From the NCBI RefSeq assembly GCF_017581965.1, contig NZ_JAGEVF010000010.1:87284-151283 (forward strand): DNA of 64,000 nucleotides. The letters run 5' to 3'. Source of the stretch: Winogradskyella pelagia (GTDB taxonomy: Bacteria > Bacteroidota > Bacteroidia > Flavobacteriales > Flavobacteriaceae). Position numbers and translations under genes: made by a program. The notes beneath the pieces were generated by a model that was not told where the DNA came from, searched no databases, and worked only from the letters and a program-made list of their open reading frames with translations. Shown piece by piece: positions 8,437 to 17,699 of this stretch. The first letter of the stretch is position 1. The number at the start of each line of letters is the position of its first letter.

Positions 8437-10497
8437 TTATTGGGTTATATCTTCGAGCGCTAAAAGGAACGCAAACTCCCCTGCATCTTCCCTTATACTC
8501 TCAAATCTACCAGAGGCTCCTCCATGACCTGCGTCCATGTTTGTTTTAAGAAATAATTGGTTATTATCTGTTTTATACTCCCGTATTTTTGCCACCCATT
8601 TTGCAGGTTCCCAATATTGTACCTGAGAATCATGTAAACCAGCTGTAACCAACATATTCGGGTATGCTTTAGCCTCTAAATTGTCATAAGGCGAATAGGA
8701 TTTCATGTAGTTATAGTATAACTTATCGTTAGGATTGCCCCATTCGTCATATTCTCCAGTAGTTAACGGAATGGAATCATCTAACATTGTGGTTATTACA
8801 TCTACAAAAGGTACTGCTGCAACAATACCATGGTATAATTCCGGCGCCTCATTAATAACTGCACCCATAAGTAATCCTCCAGCACTTCCTCCCATAGCAT
8901 ATAGATGCTTTGAGCTTGTATAACGTTCCCTAATTAAGTGAATAGAACAATCAATAAAGTCGGTAAATGTATTTTTTTTGTTAAGCAGCTTACCATTATC
9001 ATACCAACTTCTTCCAAGGTACTCCCCACCCCTTACATGAGTAATTACATAAATAAACCCTCTATCTAACAAACTCAATCTTATACTTGAAAAATGAGGG
9101 TCAACAGTGGAGCCATAGCTACCATAAGCATACTGAAGTAATGGATTAGACCCATCTCGTTTCATTCCTTTTCTATAAACAACAGACATTGGAATTTTTT
9201 CACCATCTCGCGCTTCAGCCCAAATACGTTCAGAAATATAATTAGATTTATCAAACTTACCGCCGAGCACTTCTTTCTCCTTTAAAACTTTTTTTGTTCT
9301 AGTTTCCATATTATACTCAATGACCGAAGGTGGAGTTGTAAGGGAATTATAACTATACCTTAAAAGTTTGGTTCTAAATTCTACATTAATTGTTGTATAA
9401 CACGTATAGGTTTCACTGTTAAATGGTAAATAATAGTCTTCAGAATTGTCCCAACTTTTAATTCTTATTTGGTTTAATCCGTTTTCTCTTTCGCTAATTA
9501 CTAAATAGTCCTTAAAGATATCTATAGCCTCGATTAGAACATCCTTCCTATGTTCTACAACAGGTTCCCAATTTTTCATATCCCTGTTAACCTCACCTGT
9601 TCGCATTAACTTAAAATTAGTGGCTTTATCCTTATTGGTTAAAATGTAGAAGTGATTTTCGAAGTGGGATATACTGTATTCTATACCTCTTACTCTTGGA
9701 TGGAACACTTCAAAATTTTGTGTCGGGTTGTTTGCGTTAAGTATGTGATATTCATTGGTAAGCGTACTATAGCAGGCTATTATGATATATTTTTTAGATT
9801 TAGACTTATAAACCGTTACCCCAAACGTATCATCACCTTCTTCAAAAACTAAGGTGTTATTTTGTTCACCTACGACATGTTTAAAAACTTGATTCGCCCT
9901 AAGTGTTACTTCGTCCTTTTTAGTGTAGAATATGGTGCGGCTATCATTGGCCCAAGCCGATGACCCCGTAGTATTTTCTATGAGGTCTTTATATATCTCA
10001 TTTGTTTCTAGACACTTTATTTGTAAGGTGTACTGCCGCCTTCCTGTTGTATCAGTTCCAAATGATACTTTCTTATTATCTGGACTAATACTTATTCCAA
10101 CTAACTTAAAATAAGGTAGGTCCTCTGCCATTTCGTTACAGTCAAATAGTAGTTCCTCCGGAGCATTTAGACTATCCTTCTTCCTCGTATAAATCGGATA
10201 ATCTTTTCCCTTCTCAAATTTTGTAATGTACCAATATCCATTGTATTTATAAGGTACTGAAGAATCATCCTCTTTGATTCGGGATTTCATTTCCTCAAAT
10301 AAATCATCCTGAAAGGCTTTAGTGTGTTGGGTCTTTGATTCGTAAAAGGTGTTTTCCTCGTTTAGGTAAGCAATAACTTCGGGATGGCTTCTATCCTTCA
10401 TCCAAAAATAGTTATCAATCCTAATATCATCATGTTTTTCTAAGCGATGAGGGATTTTCTTGGCAATTGGTGAATTTATGTTGGAGGATTTATTCAT
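8437..10497 (-). CDS. ptrB: S9 family serine oligopeptidase (oligopeptidase B type)
   Basis: A 686-residue prolyl-oligopeptidase-family enzyme of the usual length for oligopeptidase B. An N-terminal beta-propeller covers about residues 70-410 and a C-terminal alpha/beta hydrolase domain follows. The catalytic triad is visible: Ser538 in GGSAGG, Asp623 in GLHDSQV and His658 in DAGHGGASG. No signal peptide, so it is probably cytoplasmic, cleaving short peptides after basic residues. The family is clear; basic-residue specificity is inferred. It stands alone, divergent from the ybaB gene. Confidence 0.88.
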   Translation of the reverse strand: MNKSSNINSPIAKKIPHRLEKHDDIRIDNYFWMKDRSHPEVIAYLNEENTFYESKTQHTKAFQDDLFEEMKSRIKEDDSSVPYKYNGYWYITKFEKGKDYPIYTRKKDSLNAPEELLFDCNEMAEDLPYFKLVGISISPDNKKVSFGTDTTGRRQYTLQIKCLETNEIYKDLIENTTGSSAWANDSRTIFYTKKDEVTLRANQVFKHVVGEQNNTLVFEEGDDTFGVTVYKSKSKKYIIIACYSTLTNEYHILNANNPTQNFEVFHPRVRGIEYSISHFENHFYILTNKDKATNFKLMRTGEVNRDMKNWEPVVEHRKDVLIEAIDIFKDYLVISERENGLNQIRIKSWDNSEDYYLPFNSETYTCYTTINVEFRTKLLRYSYNSLTTPPSVIEYNMETRTKKVLKEKEVLGGKFDKSNYISERIWAEARDGEKIPMSVVYRKGMKRDGSNPLLQYAYGSYGSTVDPHFSSIRLSLLDRGFIYVITHVRGGEYLGRSWYDNGKLLNKKNTFTDFIDCSIHLIRERYTSSKHLYAMGGSAGGLLMGAVINEAPELYHGIVAAVPFVDVITTMLDDSIPLTTGEYDEWGNPNDKLYYNYMKSYSPYDNLEAKAYPNMLVTAGLHDSQVQYWEPAKWVAKIREYKTDNNQLFLKTNMDAGHGGASGRFESIREDAGEFAFLLALEDITQ

Positions 10498-10540
10498 GAG
10501 ATTTATGAAAATATTAATCTAAAAAAGTTGCGCAATTTAC

Positions 10541-10548
10541 TAATTTTG
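10541..10548 (+). promoter_or_regulatory. Putative -7 box for the YbaB/EbfC gene
   Basis: TAATTTTG matches TAnnTTTG and ends 28 bases before the ATG at 10577. Confidence 0.45.
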
Positions 10549-10576
10549 AAACGTATTAATTTTAAAAAGAAAGATT

Positions 10577-10888
10577 ATGTTTGGAGATATGATGGGTATG
10601 ATGAATAAATTGAAAGAAGCCCAAAAAAAAGTTGAGCAAACAAAAGAGCGTTTACATACTGTTTTATTGGATGAAGCTAGTAATGATGGCAAACTCAAAG
10701 TGACTATTACAGCAAATAGAACAATAAAATCAATTGATATTAGTGAGGAGTTATTAGCGGATAAAGAAATGTTAGAGGATTACCTAATATTAACGCTTAA
10801 TAAAGCTATAGAAAAAGCAACTAACGTTCATGAGGCAGAGATAGGTGCAGTTGCCAAAGAAGGTATGCCTAATATCCCCGGGCTTTAG
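10577..10888 (+). CDS. YbaB/EbfC family nucleoid-associated protein
   Basis: A 103-residue protein with the family architecture: a Met-rich N-terminus and a helix ([22 protein letters not shown]), a beta-sheet core with the [15 protein letters not shown] motif, and a C-terminal helix. YbaB/EbfC proteins form small dimers that bind DNA. In most bacteria the gene lies beside dnaX and recR; here it does not, being flanked by an oligopeptidase and a threonine aldolase gene. A single small transcription unit is likely. Confidence 0.9.
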   Translation: MFGDMMGMMNKLKEAQKKVEQTKERLHTVLLDEASNDGKLKVTITANRTIKSIDISEELLADKEMLEDYLILTLNKAIEKATNVHEAEIGAVAKEGMPNIPGL

Positions 10889-10998
10889 TATTCTTTCAAT
10901 TCCCCGAAATCAAAAGGGTTTGATTCTTCTGAAAGCGGCAAAGAACTTGTTTTCTGGATTATATAGGCTCCTAGTTGTTATTAGAATGACCATTTCGT

Positions 10999-12018
10999 TT
11001 AAAGATTTTCTATAATCTCTAGGAATCGGTCATGCAACTTATCTGTATAATCTAAATGCGTAACCATACGCAATTTATTGCTGCCCATTCCAATAATCTT
11101 AATCCCTTTCTCTGTTAAACTATCTAAAAATTGAGATTCATCAATATGCTTTTTTAGCTCAAAAATAATGATGTTTGTTTCGATGGGTTCAACTTTTTCA
11201 ATAGCTGAATGTTTAGATAATAATTGACCTATTTCCGTTGCTTTCTTATGGTCATCAGCCAATCTTTCAAAATGATTATCCAAAGCATACAGACCAGCCG
11301 CAGCTGCAAAACCAACTTGACGCATACCACCACCTAAAATTTTACGCACTCTAACAGCTTTTTGCATTAATTCTTTATTGCCTATCAAAACAGAACCCAT
11401 TGGGCAACCCAACCCTTTACTGAGACATACAGAAATAGTGTCAAATAATTCGCCATATTGTTTTGGAGATTCACCTTTAGATATGAGCGCATTCCATAGT
11501 CTTGCACCATCCAAGTGATAGCCTAAATTATGTTTAGTTGCAATCTGTCTTAACTTTTTTAATTCCTCAAAATCCCAGCAAGCACCGCCACCTTTGTTGG
11601 TAGTATTCTCCACTGCAATTAAAGAAGTTAAAGGACTATGGTAAAAATCTGGAGGGTTTACAGACGCCTCAGCTTGTTCTGCAGTGAACATACCTCGATG
11701 CCCATCAACCAACTTACAAGAAATACCACTATTAAATGATGCACCACCACCTTCATAATTATAAATATGGGCGTATTTGTCACAAATTACTTGCTCTCCT
11801 GGATTGGTATGCAGTTTTAAAGCGGCTTGATTAGCCATACTTCCGGTGGGAAAAAATAAAGCCTCATCCATGCCAAACATATCCGCCAATCTTTTCTCCA
11901 AGGCATTAATACTCGGGTCTTCTTTATACACATCATCACCAACTTCTGCATTAAGCATTGCATCTAACATGCCTTTAGTAGGCTTGGTAACAGTGTCGCT
12001 TCTTAAATCTATTGTCAT
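10999..12018 (-). CDS. ltaE: Low-specificity L-threonine aldolase
   Basis: A 339-residue fold-type I PLP enzyme that cleaves L-threonine or allo-threonine to glycine and acetaldehyde. The N-terminus (DLRSDTVTKPT) is the family signature. Lys201 in CLSKGLGCPMGS is the Schiff-base lysine, HLDGAR at 168-173 contains the PLP-contacting Asp170 and Arg173, and GGGMRQ is the other conserved segment. Its ATG overlaps the stop codon of the upstream metalloprotease gene (TAATG on the minus strand), which suggests translational coupling. The two functions have no obvious link. Confidence 0.92.
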   Translation of the reverse strand: MTIDLRSDTVTKPTKGMLDAMLNAEVGDDVYKEDPSINALEKRLADMFGMDEALFFPTGSMANQAALKLHTNPGEQVICDKYAHIYNYEGGGASFNSGISCKLVDGHRGMFTAEQAEASVNPPDFYHSPLTSLIAVENTTNKGGGACWDFEELKKLRQIATKHNLGYHLDGARLWNALISKGESPKQYGELFDTISVCLSKGLGCPMGSVLIGNKELMQKAVRVRKILGGGMRQVGFAAAAGLYALDNHFERLADDHKKATEIGQLLSKHSAIEKVEPIETNIIIFELKKHIDESQFLDSLTEKGIKIIGMGSNKLRMVTHLDYTDKLHDRFLEIIENL

Positions 12019-14432
12019 TAGTAATTTGGATTATAGTTACAAACATCACTTCCAATTGGCGAACCATCTGGTATCTTTGGTGAAGGTATAACTTTAAACT
12101 TCTCTTGATTTTCAAAAAACTCTTTGATCATCAATTTATACTGTATCGTATAAGCTTCAGGTAGATTTGTAGATTCTATTGATTTTACAATATCTGACAA
12201 GGTTTTATTAGCTATGGCCTTTACCTGAAAATATGATTTTTCATTAACCGCTAAATTCATAATATGCTTTAGTATGTTGGCATTTATTTGGGCTTGTACT
12301 TCGGTTAAGTAAGCATCCTTTTGTTCTTCCTTAAATGATGTTTCTATAATCTCGTTAAGCATCTCTTGAAATCCAATTTGCTCAGAATCTAAACTCTTCT
12401 GAAGGACCATACGATTTGCACGCTCTGGATGAAGTAAAAAGTTCAGCGTTAGATCACTCGCCGTTGATGCTGCACTTAAAGGGTCAAAAGCGACACCTGT
12501 AAGTCCCTTGAACGATTCTCTTGTGCGATTAAAGCCATAAGCCCTTGGAGGAAATAAGTTTAGCTTATCTTTAGGTATGGCTATTGTTTCTGCCGACAAG
12601 GTTTTTAGAATAGATGATAAGGTCTGCCGCTGAATATCAGGGGCAACAGGCATGGTAGCGATTTGGTTATCTCCTTTTGTTTTATAGGCATAATTTAAAC
12701 CGCCAATAACTTTTGTAGCAGCCTCAGTTTGATATCTATGGAAGAAATATAAGGGCACAAAAACATCCTCCAGGGTTGAATACGTTTCGGATGATTTAAT
12801 ATTATCTTCTGAAAAATTTGAAATGGCCTGTTTTCTCAATTTTAAAACCGTTTCCAACTCTTCGTTCGGATACTTTCCGTTATCCCATAAATGTGCAAAC
12901 ATGTGTGCGCCACCAGATGCACGAGCATCTGAATCTGAAATAAAGCGCAATCCTTGAGAAAATGCATCATCTAAAATAGACTGCAGTGCTTCTTCTTCCT
13001 CCACACCTTCTTCAAAATCAGAGTAACTATAAGCCACCGAAACTTTGTCCCACGCACCAATTCCTTCGTCATAAGCTTCACTAATATCCAATTGGCCATT
13101 CTTAAAGTCTAACTTAGGATGCGGATAATCCATAACGGAAGCTCTATTATTAGAACTAGCAGCGAAATTATGTGTGAATCCCAGCGTATGCCCAACTTCG
13201 TGGGCACTTAGCTGCCGAATCCTTGCTAAAGCCATTTCTAGCATGGGTTGATAAGCGTCATCTCGTTCTGCGTAAGGCTTGTTCATTAAAGCCTGAGCAA
13301 TTAAAAAATCTTGTCGCACCCTCAAACTCCCAAGACTTACATGCCCTTTAATTATCTCACCTGTTCTTGGGTCAACAACACTTGCGCCATAACTCCATCC
13401 TCTTGTACTACGATGCACCCACTGAATCACATTATACCTGCAATCCATTGGGTCCGCATCTTTAGGTAAGATTTTAACCTGAAACGCATTTTCATAGCCA
13501 ATAGACTCAAAAGCTTGGTTCCACCAACTTGCACCCTCCAATAAAGCAGATTTAACAGGTTCTGGTGTACCAGGGTCTAAATAATAGATTATGGGATCTT
13601 CGGCCTCACTTTTTGGTACATTTGGATTTTTCTTTTTTAACCGATGTCTAATTATAAATTGTTTTTTAATAGGTTCTTGAATTGGTGTAGCATAGTCCAT
13701 ATATGACATTGAAATAGCACCACTTCTTGTGTCGAATTTTCGCGGCTCGTAATTATCATCTGGTAATTTTATAAATGAATGATGTTGGATTACGGAAACC
13801 AAGGATGCTGTTGGTGTTACTGACCTAAGATTACGTCCTGTTGGCTGCCCCTTAAATGTGAGTAACACTTCAAACTCTACATTTTCCGGAAATGCCTTGG
13901 TACGATCTAATGAAAGGGCACTTTTAGAGGCATCAACACTATAACTGCCTTCTTTTTTTTGTTTTAAGGTATTGGCAACGCCTTGGGTATCTTGCATTAA
14001 AAAAGGTGTGAAATCAATGACATATTTCCCACCCTCAATTGATAATATTTTAAATCCAAACAGAACCGACTTTGCAAAGGCCTGTTCAATACTCTTTCGC
14101 TCTAGGTCATTCGTTGTATTAGCCCGATATTTTAAATTTGGTTGAATCAGTAACAACTTATTACCTGCCTTTATAAAGTGAACCAAACGCTTCTGTCCTA
14201 ATTTGCCACGATCTAAACCTATATCGTTACTTCCCACACCGGTTGCTAAAGAATTGATGTATAGAAAATCCTCATTCAACTCTTCTACTTCCAAATAGAT
14301 TTTACCCGAAGAATCATCGTAGTGAAAATTGAAGTAACCATTGTAAGTCTTAAGGTTTTTTTTGTCTAGTACTTGAGAAAAATTATAATTAGAAATAAGG
14401 ATTAGACCTAAAAGGAGTGTTAGTTTTTTCAT
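12018..14432 (-). CDS. Secreted zinc-dependent metalloprotease (DUF5117/DUF5118 type, metzincin-like)
   Basis: An 804-residue protein with a signal peptide (about 1-19, ending NYNFSQ). The zinc site HEVGHTLGFTHNF lies near residues 410-420 and matches HExxHxxGxxH. A downstream SVMDYPHP serves as the Met-turn, typical of metzincins. The N-terminal regions resemble DUF5118 and DUF5117, found in large Bacteroidota metalloproteases of unknown substrate. There is no T9SS sorting domain at the C-terminus (it ends SDVCNYNPNY), so it is probably periplasmic or exported by another route. It precedes and overlaps the aldolase gene. Confidence 0.85.
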   Translation of the reverse strand: MKKLTLLLGLILISNYNFSQVLDKKNLKTYNGYFNFHYDDSSGKIYLEVEELNEDFLYINSLATGVGSNDIGLDRGKLGQKRLVHFIKAGNKLLLIQPNLKYRANTTNDLERKSIEQAFAKSVLFGFKILSIEGGKYVIDFTPFLMQDTQGVANTLKQKKEGSYSVDASKSALSLDRTKAFPENVEFEVLLTFKGQPTGRNLRSVTPTASLVSVIQHHSFIKLPDDNYEPRKFDTRSGAISMSYMDYATPIQEPIKKQFIIRHRLKKKNPNVPKSEAEDPIIYYLDPGTPEPVKSALLEGASWWNQAFESIGYENAFQVKILPKDADPMDCRYNVIQWVHRSTRGWSYGASVVDPRTGEIIKGHVSLGSLRVRQDFLIAQALMNKPYAERDDAYQPMLEMALARIRQLSAHEVGHTLGFTHNFAASSNNRASVMDYPHPKLDFKNGQLDISEAYDEGIGAWDKVSVAYSYSDFEEGVEEEEALQSILDDAFSQGLRFISDSDARASGGAHMFAHLWDNGKYPNEELETVLKLRKQAISNFSEDNIKSSETYSTLEDVFVPLYFFHRYQTEAATKVIGGLNYAYKTKGDNQIATMPVAPDIQRQTLSSILKTLSAETIAIPKDKLNLFPPRAYGFNRTRESFKGLTGVAFDPLSAASTASDLTLNFLLHPERANRMVLQKSLDSEQIGFQEMLNEIIETSFKEEQKDAYLTEVQAQINANILKHIMNLAVNEKSYFQVKAIANKTLSDIVKSIESTNLPEAYTIQYKLMIKEFFENQEKFKVIPSPKIPDGSPIGSDVCNYNPNY

Positions 14433-14508
14433 TTTTTAAATTTGAATGCTAAAGCTACGGAAAATAAAAAAAAGTAGCCTAAATTTTATCTGCTTCATTG
14501 CATCACAT

Positions 14509-14516
14509 TATCTTTG
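14509..14516 (+). promoter_or_regulatory. Putative -7 box for prfB
   Basis: TATCTTTG matches TAnnTTTG and ends 16 bases before the prfB ATG at 14533. Confidence 0.5.
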
Positions 14517-14532
14517 TAAAAATTCAATTTTA

Positions 14533-15631
14533 ATGATAACATCAGATCAAATAAAAAATCTTAATACACGCCTAGGGAAGCTAAGGCAATATCTTTGACT
14601 TAGATGCCAAACTTATAGAAATCTCTAACGAGGAAGAGCAGACATTTGATCCAAATTTTTGGAACGACTCCAAAAAGGCAGAACAGGTTATGCGATCTCT
14701 AAGAGAAAAGAAAAGTTGGGTCAATGATTTTGATGCTGCCAAAACCTTTTACGAAGATTTAGAAGTCATTTATGAGTTCTTTAAAGAAGGTGAAGCTCCA
14801 ATAGAAAATCTTGAGGCACGTTTTGACAAGGCCCTTAATGCCATAGAAAAGCTAGAATTTAAGAACATGTTATCTGAGGAGGGTGACAGCTTAAGTGCGG
14901 TCTTACAAATTACTGCGGGAGCTGGTGGCACCGAAAGCTGCGATTGGGCGAGTATGTTAATGCGCATGTATTTAATGTATGCTGAAAAAAGTGGTTTTAA
15001 AGTAAAAGAACTCAACTTCCAAGAAGGCGATGTAGCTGGTATAAAAACGGTAACTTTAGAGATAGAAGGTGATTATGCTTTTGGATGGTTAAAAGGAGAA
15101 AACGGCGTGCATCGATTAGTTCGTATTTCACCTTTTGATAGTAACGCCAAGCGGCATACTAGTTTCGCTTCGGTTTATGTCTATCCTTTGGTAGATGATT
15201 CTATTGAAATAGAAATAAATCCAGCAGATATCGAAATAACCACCGCACGTTCAAGTGGTGCTGGAGGGCAGAATGTAAATAAGGTGGAGACTAAGGTTCA
15301 ACTATTGCATAAACCAAGCGGTATCCAAATTCAGTGTTCAGAAACACGCTCCCAACACGATAACAGGTCAAGAGCTTTACAAATGTTGAAATCACAGCTC
15401 TATGAGATTGAACTTCAAAAACGAATGGCGCAACGTGAAGATATCGAAGCTGGAAAAATGAAAATTGAATGGGGAAGTCAAATTAGAAATTATGTGATGC
15501 ACCCTTATAAATTAGTAAAAGATGTTAGATCCAACCATGAAACCGGTAATGTTGATGCTGTTATGGATGGTGATATAGAGCCTTTTTTAAAATCTTATCT
15601 TATGATGATGGGTCAAAAAGATACGGCATAA
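14533..15631 (+). CDS. prfB: Peptide chain release factor 2, with programmed +1 frameshift
   Basis: RF2 recognises UAA and UGA and triggers peptide release. Translation starts at ATG 14533 and reads 21 codons ([21 protein letters not shown]) to an in-frame TGA at 14596-14598. A +1 shift on CTT-TGA continues at GAC 14597 and gives a 365-residue protein, the usual RF2 length. In the fused protein the stop-codon recognition tripeptide SPF is at 199-201 and the catalytic GGQ at 244-246. An open frame taken only from the downstream ATG at 14690 would lose 52 residues of the first helical domain. Downstream genes follow on the same strand. Confidence 0.96.
14584..14599 (+). other. prfB programmed +1 frameshift signal
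   Basis: AGG, then CAATAT, then CTTTGAC: a short SD-like AGG upstream of the slippery CTT followed by an in-frame TGA with C after it. This is the classic RF2 autoregulatory arrangement (AGG...TATCTTTGAC). When RF2 is scarce, the ribosome pauses at TGA and slips +1. Confidence 0.95.
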
Positions 15632-15650
15632 TATTTGAAACGACAGAACT

Positions 15651-15995
15651 ATGATAACAATACTCCATAACCCAAGATGTAGAAAATCTAGAGAAGGCCT
15701 TTCTGTTTTAGAGAATTTAGGAAAGGAATTTGAAATTAGAAAATATCTAGATGATAAATTAAGTGAAGATGAGCTCAAAACAATAATTTCCAAACTTGAT
15801 ATTAACCCAAAAGCCCTTATCAGAAAATCGGAAGCCATCTGGAAAGAAAATTACAAGAGTAAGACAATGTCAGATGATGAATTGATTACAGCAATGGTTG
15901 AGCATCCTAAGTTAATTGAGCGACCTATTGTAATCCATAAGAACAAAGCTGTGGTGGGAAGACCCTCAGAGTTAATTTTAAGTATAATTAAATAA
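15651..15995 (+). CDS. arsC: ArsC/Spx-family protein (arsenate reductase-like, glutaredoxin-coupled)
   Basis: A 114-residue thioredoxin-fold protein. Cys10 in HNPRCRKSR sits where ArsC (R773 type) has its catalytic cysteine, and LIERPIVIHKNKAVVGRP carries the conserved Arg-Pro segment. The length fits the ArsC/Spx family. There is only one cysteine in the loop, as in glutaredoxin-dependent ArsC, so a true Spx (CxxC) is excluded. No arsenic genes lie nearby; it follows prfB by 19 bases, and a general redox role is as likely as arsenate reduction. Confidence 0.8.
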   Translation: MITILHNPRCRKSREGLSVLENLGKEFEIRKYLDDKLSEDELKTIISKLDINPKALIRKSEAIWKENYKSKTMSDDELITAMVEHPKLIERPIVIHKNKAVVGRPSELILSIIK

Positions 15996-16005
15996 TTTAG
16001 TAAGA

Positions 16006-16455
16006 ATGAAAACACTAGTAACCTTACTTCTGCTTTTTATAGGACTGAGTTCCTTTAGTCAGGTCATTAGAAATCCCAATGGCGTTCCTAATAACTATAG
16101 AGACCCTACAGAACAAGAATTGGAAAGAAGAGATGAAAAAATGGAAGAGCGCAAAGAAGAATATGTCAACAACTTTTTATTTACGCTTGAAGGTGACGAA
16201 TTTCAGAAAGTATTAGTTAAACAGCGTCTTTACACCTACTATGATGCCAAAAAAGTGATTTTTACATCACAGTATGAACACAGTATTGAACGTGAAAGCG
16301 CCATTAAAAACTTAGACGATACGCATTTCAAAGATTTGGAAGATATCATTTCTGAAAACGACATGAAAAAAATCAAGGAATTTGTCAATGGCAAATTTGA
16401 TGAGAAGGCGGCTGTAAAAGCCATGAAAAAGAAGAAGAAAAAGAAGAAATCATAA
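16006..16455 (+). CDS. Secreted hypothetical protein with poly-lysine C-terminus
   Basis: A 149-residue protein of unknown function. Residues 1-19 form a signal peptide (FIGLSSFSQ) and the mature part is highly charged and probably helical. The last residues are an almost pure lysine run after KAMK. It starts 10 bases after the arsC-like gene and is followed by a terminator, so prfB-arsC-this gene may form one unit. I recognise no domain; similar small exported proteins occur in Flavobacteriaceae. Confidence 0.7.
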   Translation: MKTLVTLLLLFIGLSSFSQVIRNPNGVPNNYRDPTEQELERRDEKMEERKEEYVNNFLFTLEGDEFQKVLVKQRLYTYYDAKKVIFTSQYEHSIERESAIKNLDDTHFKDLEDIISENDMKKIKEFVNGKFDEKAAVKAMKKKKKKKKS

Positions 16456-16463
16456 TAATAGAG

Positions 16464-16492
16464 AAATCCCTTCTAAATAAAGGGATTTTTTT
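16464..16492 (+). terminator. Intrinsic terminator after the poly-lysine protein gene
   Basis: A 9-bp stem (AAATCCCTT at 16464-16472, AAGGGATTT at 16480-16488) with a 7-base loop and a trailing T run. Confidence 0.85.
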
Positions 16493-16548
16493 AATTATAA
16501 ATTTTTAGGTGAATCTACACCATGCTATTCATATCTAGAAAGCACTGT

Positions 16549-17604
16549 TTAGATTTCGCCAGCATCTACATCTTTTATAAAATCAATTACCCCTTCAAAG
16601 TAAACCTTTTGGTCATCGAATTGAGATAAGTGACTGCCATCCGGACAAAGTAAAAAGCGTCCATTTTGCACCTCAGTCGAAATCCATTTCATGTGCTCTG
16701 GATCCATTGTATCGTGCGTTGCACCAATAGTTAATGTTGGCACTTTTATTGCCTTCAAACGGTCTTTTACATTCCACTGTAACAGATTAGCGTTACCCTT
16801 AATACCAAATTCACTTGGTCCTTGCATAGTTATGTAAACATCTGGATTCATATGCTTCACAGACCTATTCACCGGTTCTGGCCATTCTTCTAATGGCATC
16901 CTCAAAACATGTTTGGGATAATAATGCTCCATAACAAGAGTAAGGTATTCTTCATTTGTATAATCCTCTTTTTCTTCGTACTCCATAATTGTTTCAAGTA
17001 CTTCTTTGGGTAATTTTGGGGCAAGCACTTCGGAAGAATAGGTGTTGTAATCTTCTATAGATGCTACCATGTTAGAAATAATTAGTCCCTTTAAATTATC
17101 TTGATATTTTAATGCGTATTGCATTCCTAAAATTCCACCCCAAGACTGCCCCATCAAATAGAAATTATCCTTATTCAACCCTAAGGCTACCCTTACCTGC
17201 TCTACCTCTTCTACAAACCGATCTAATTTCCATAAGGACAAATCCTTTGGTTGGTCACTGTAATAAGAACCTAACTGATCATAATAATAATATTCTATAC
17301 CTTCTTGCGGAAAATAACCGTCGAAACACTCATATATCTCATGCGTAAATCCAGGTCCTCCATGTAAGAGCAAGACCTTTATTTTTGGGTTATTCCCTAC
17401 CCGCTTGGTCCATACATTAAATTCCCCTTTTGGAGTTTCAATTGGTATCATTTTAATTCCACCTGTAAATTGATCATCCTTTCCAGAATAATCTAAATAG
17501 TCAGTGTTAATAACCGAAGTAGATTCTGTATCTTTAGATGGTGATTGGTTCTGATTACATCCAAAAAAACAAAGCAGTACGAGAATAAAAGCGTTTCGTA
17601 TCAT
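16549..17604 (-). CDS. Proline iminopeptidase-family alpha/beta hydrolase, lipoprotein
   Basis: A 351-residue protein with a lipoprotein signal (Cys16 in LLCFFGC), so it is membrane-anchored, facing the periplasm or surface. Family features: the oxyanion motif HGGPG at 81-85, the nucleophile Ser154 in GQSWGG, a likely acid at Asp298 or Asp301 (THDTMDP) and His325 in DGSHLSQF. It belongs to the tricorn-interacting/proline iminopeptidase subfamily that removes N-terminal proline from peptides. Substrate is inferred from family only. It is a single gene, divergent from the DUF294 gene. Confidence 0.82.
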   Translation of the reverse strand: MIRNAFILVLLCFFGCNQNQSPSKDTESTSVINTDYLDYSGKDDQFTGGIKMIPIETPKGEFNVWTKRVGNNPKIKVLLLHGGPGFTHEIYECFDGYFPQEGIEYYYYDQLGSYYSDQPKDLSLWKLDRFVEEVEQVRVALGLNKDNFYLMGQSWGGILGMQYALKYQDNLKGLIISNMVASIEDYNTYSSEVLAPKLPKEVLETIMEYEEKEDYTNEEYLTLVMEHYYPKHVLRMPLEEWPEPVNRSVKHMNPDVYITMQGPSEFGIKGNANLLQWNVKDRLKAIKVPTLTIGATHDTMDPEHMKWISTEVQNGRFLLCPDGSHLSQFDDQKVYFEGVIDFIKDVDAGEI

Positions 17605-17699
17605 ATTTTAAATTTTTATTAAAGTTACTAAATCTCACCTAGACCAAGATCATGACATTTCTCATAATTCCATTTTTAAAGAAACTGTACTTTTAAAAA

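Noticed and set aside
10907..10925. Terminator after the YbaB gene
   Set aside because: AATCAAA/TTTGATT can pair, but the stem is AT-only and lacks a T run.
14596..14598. In-frame stop early in prfB as evidence of a pseudogene
   Set aside because: The context (AGG, TATCTTTGAC) is the standard RF2 programmed frameshift and the +1 frame restores a full-length protein.
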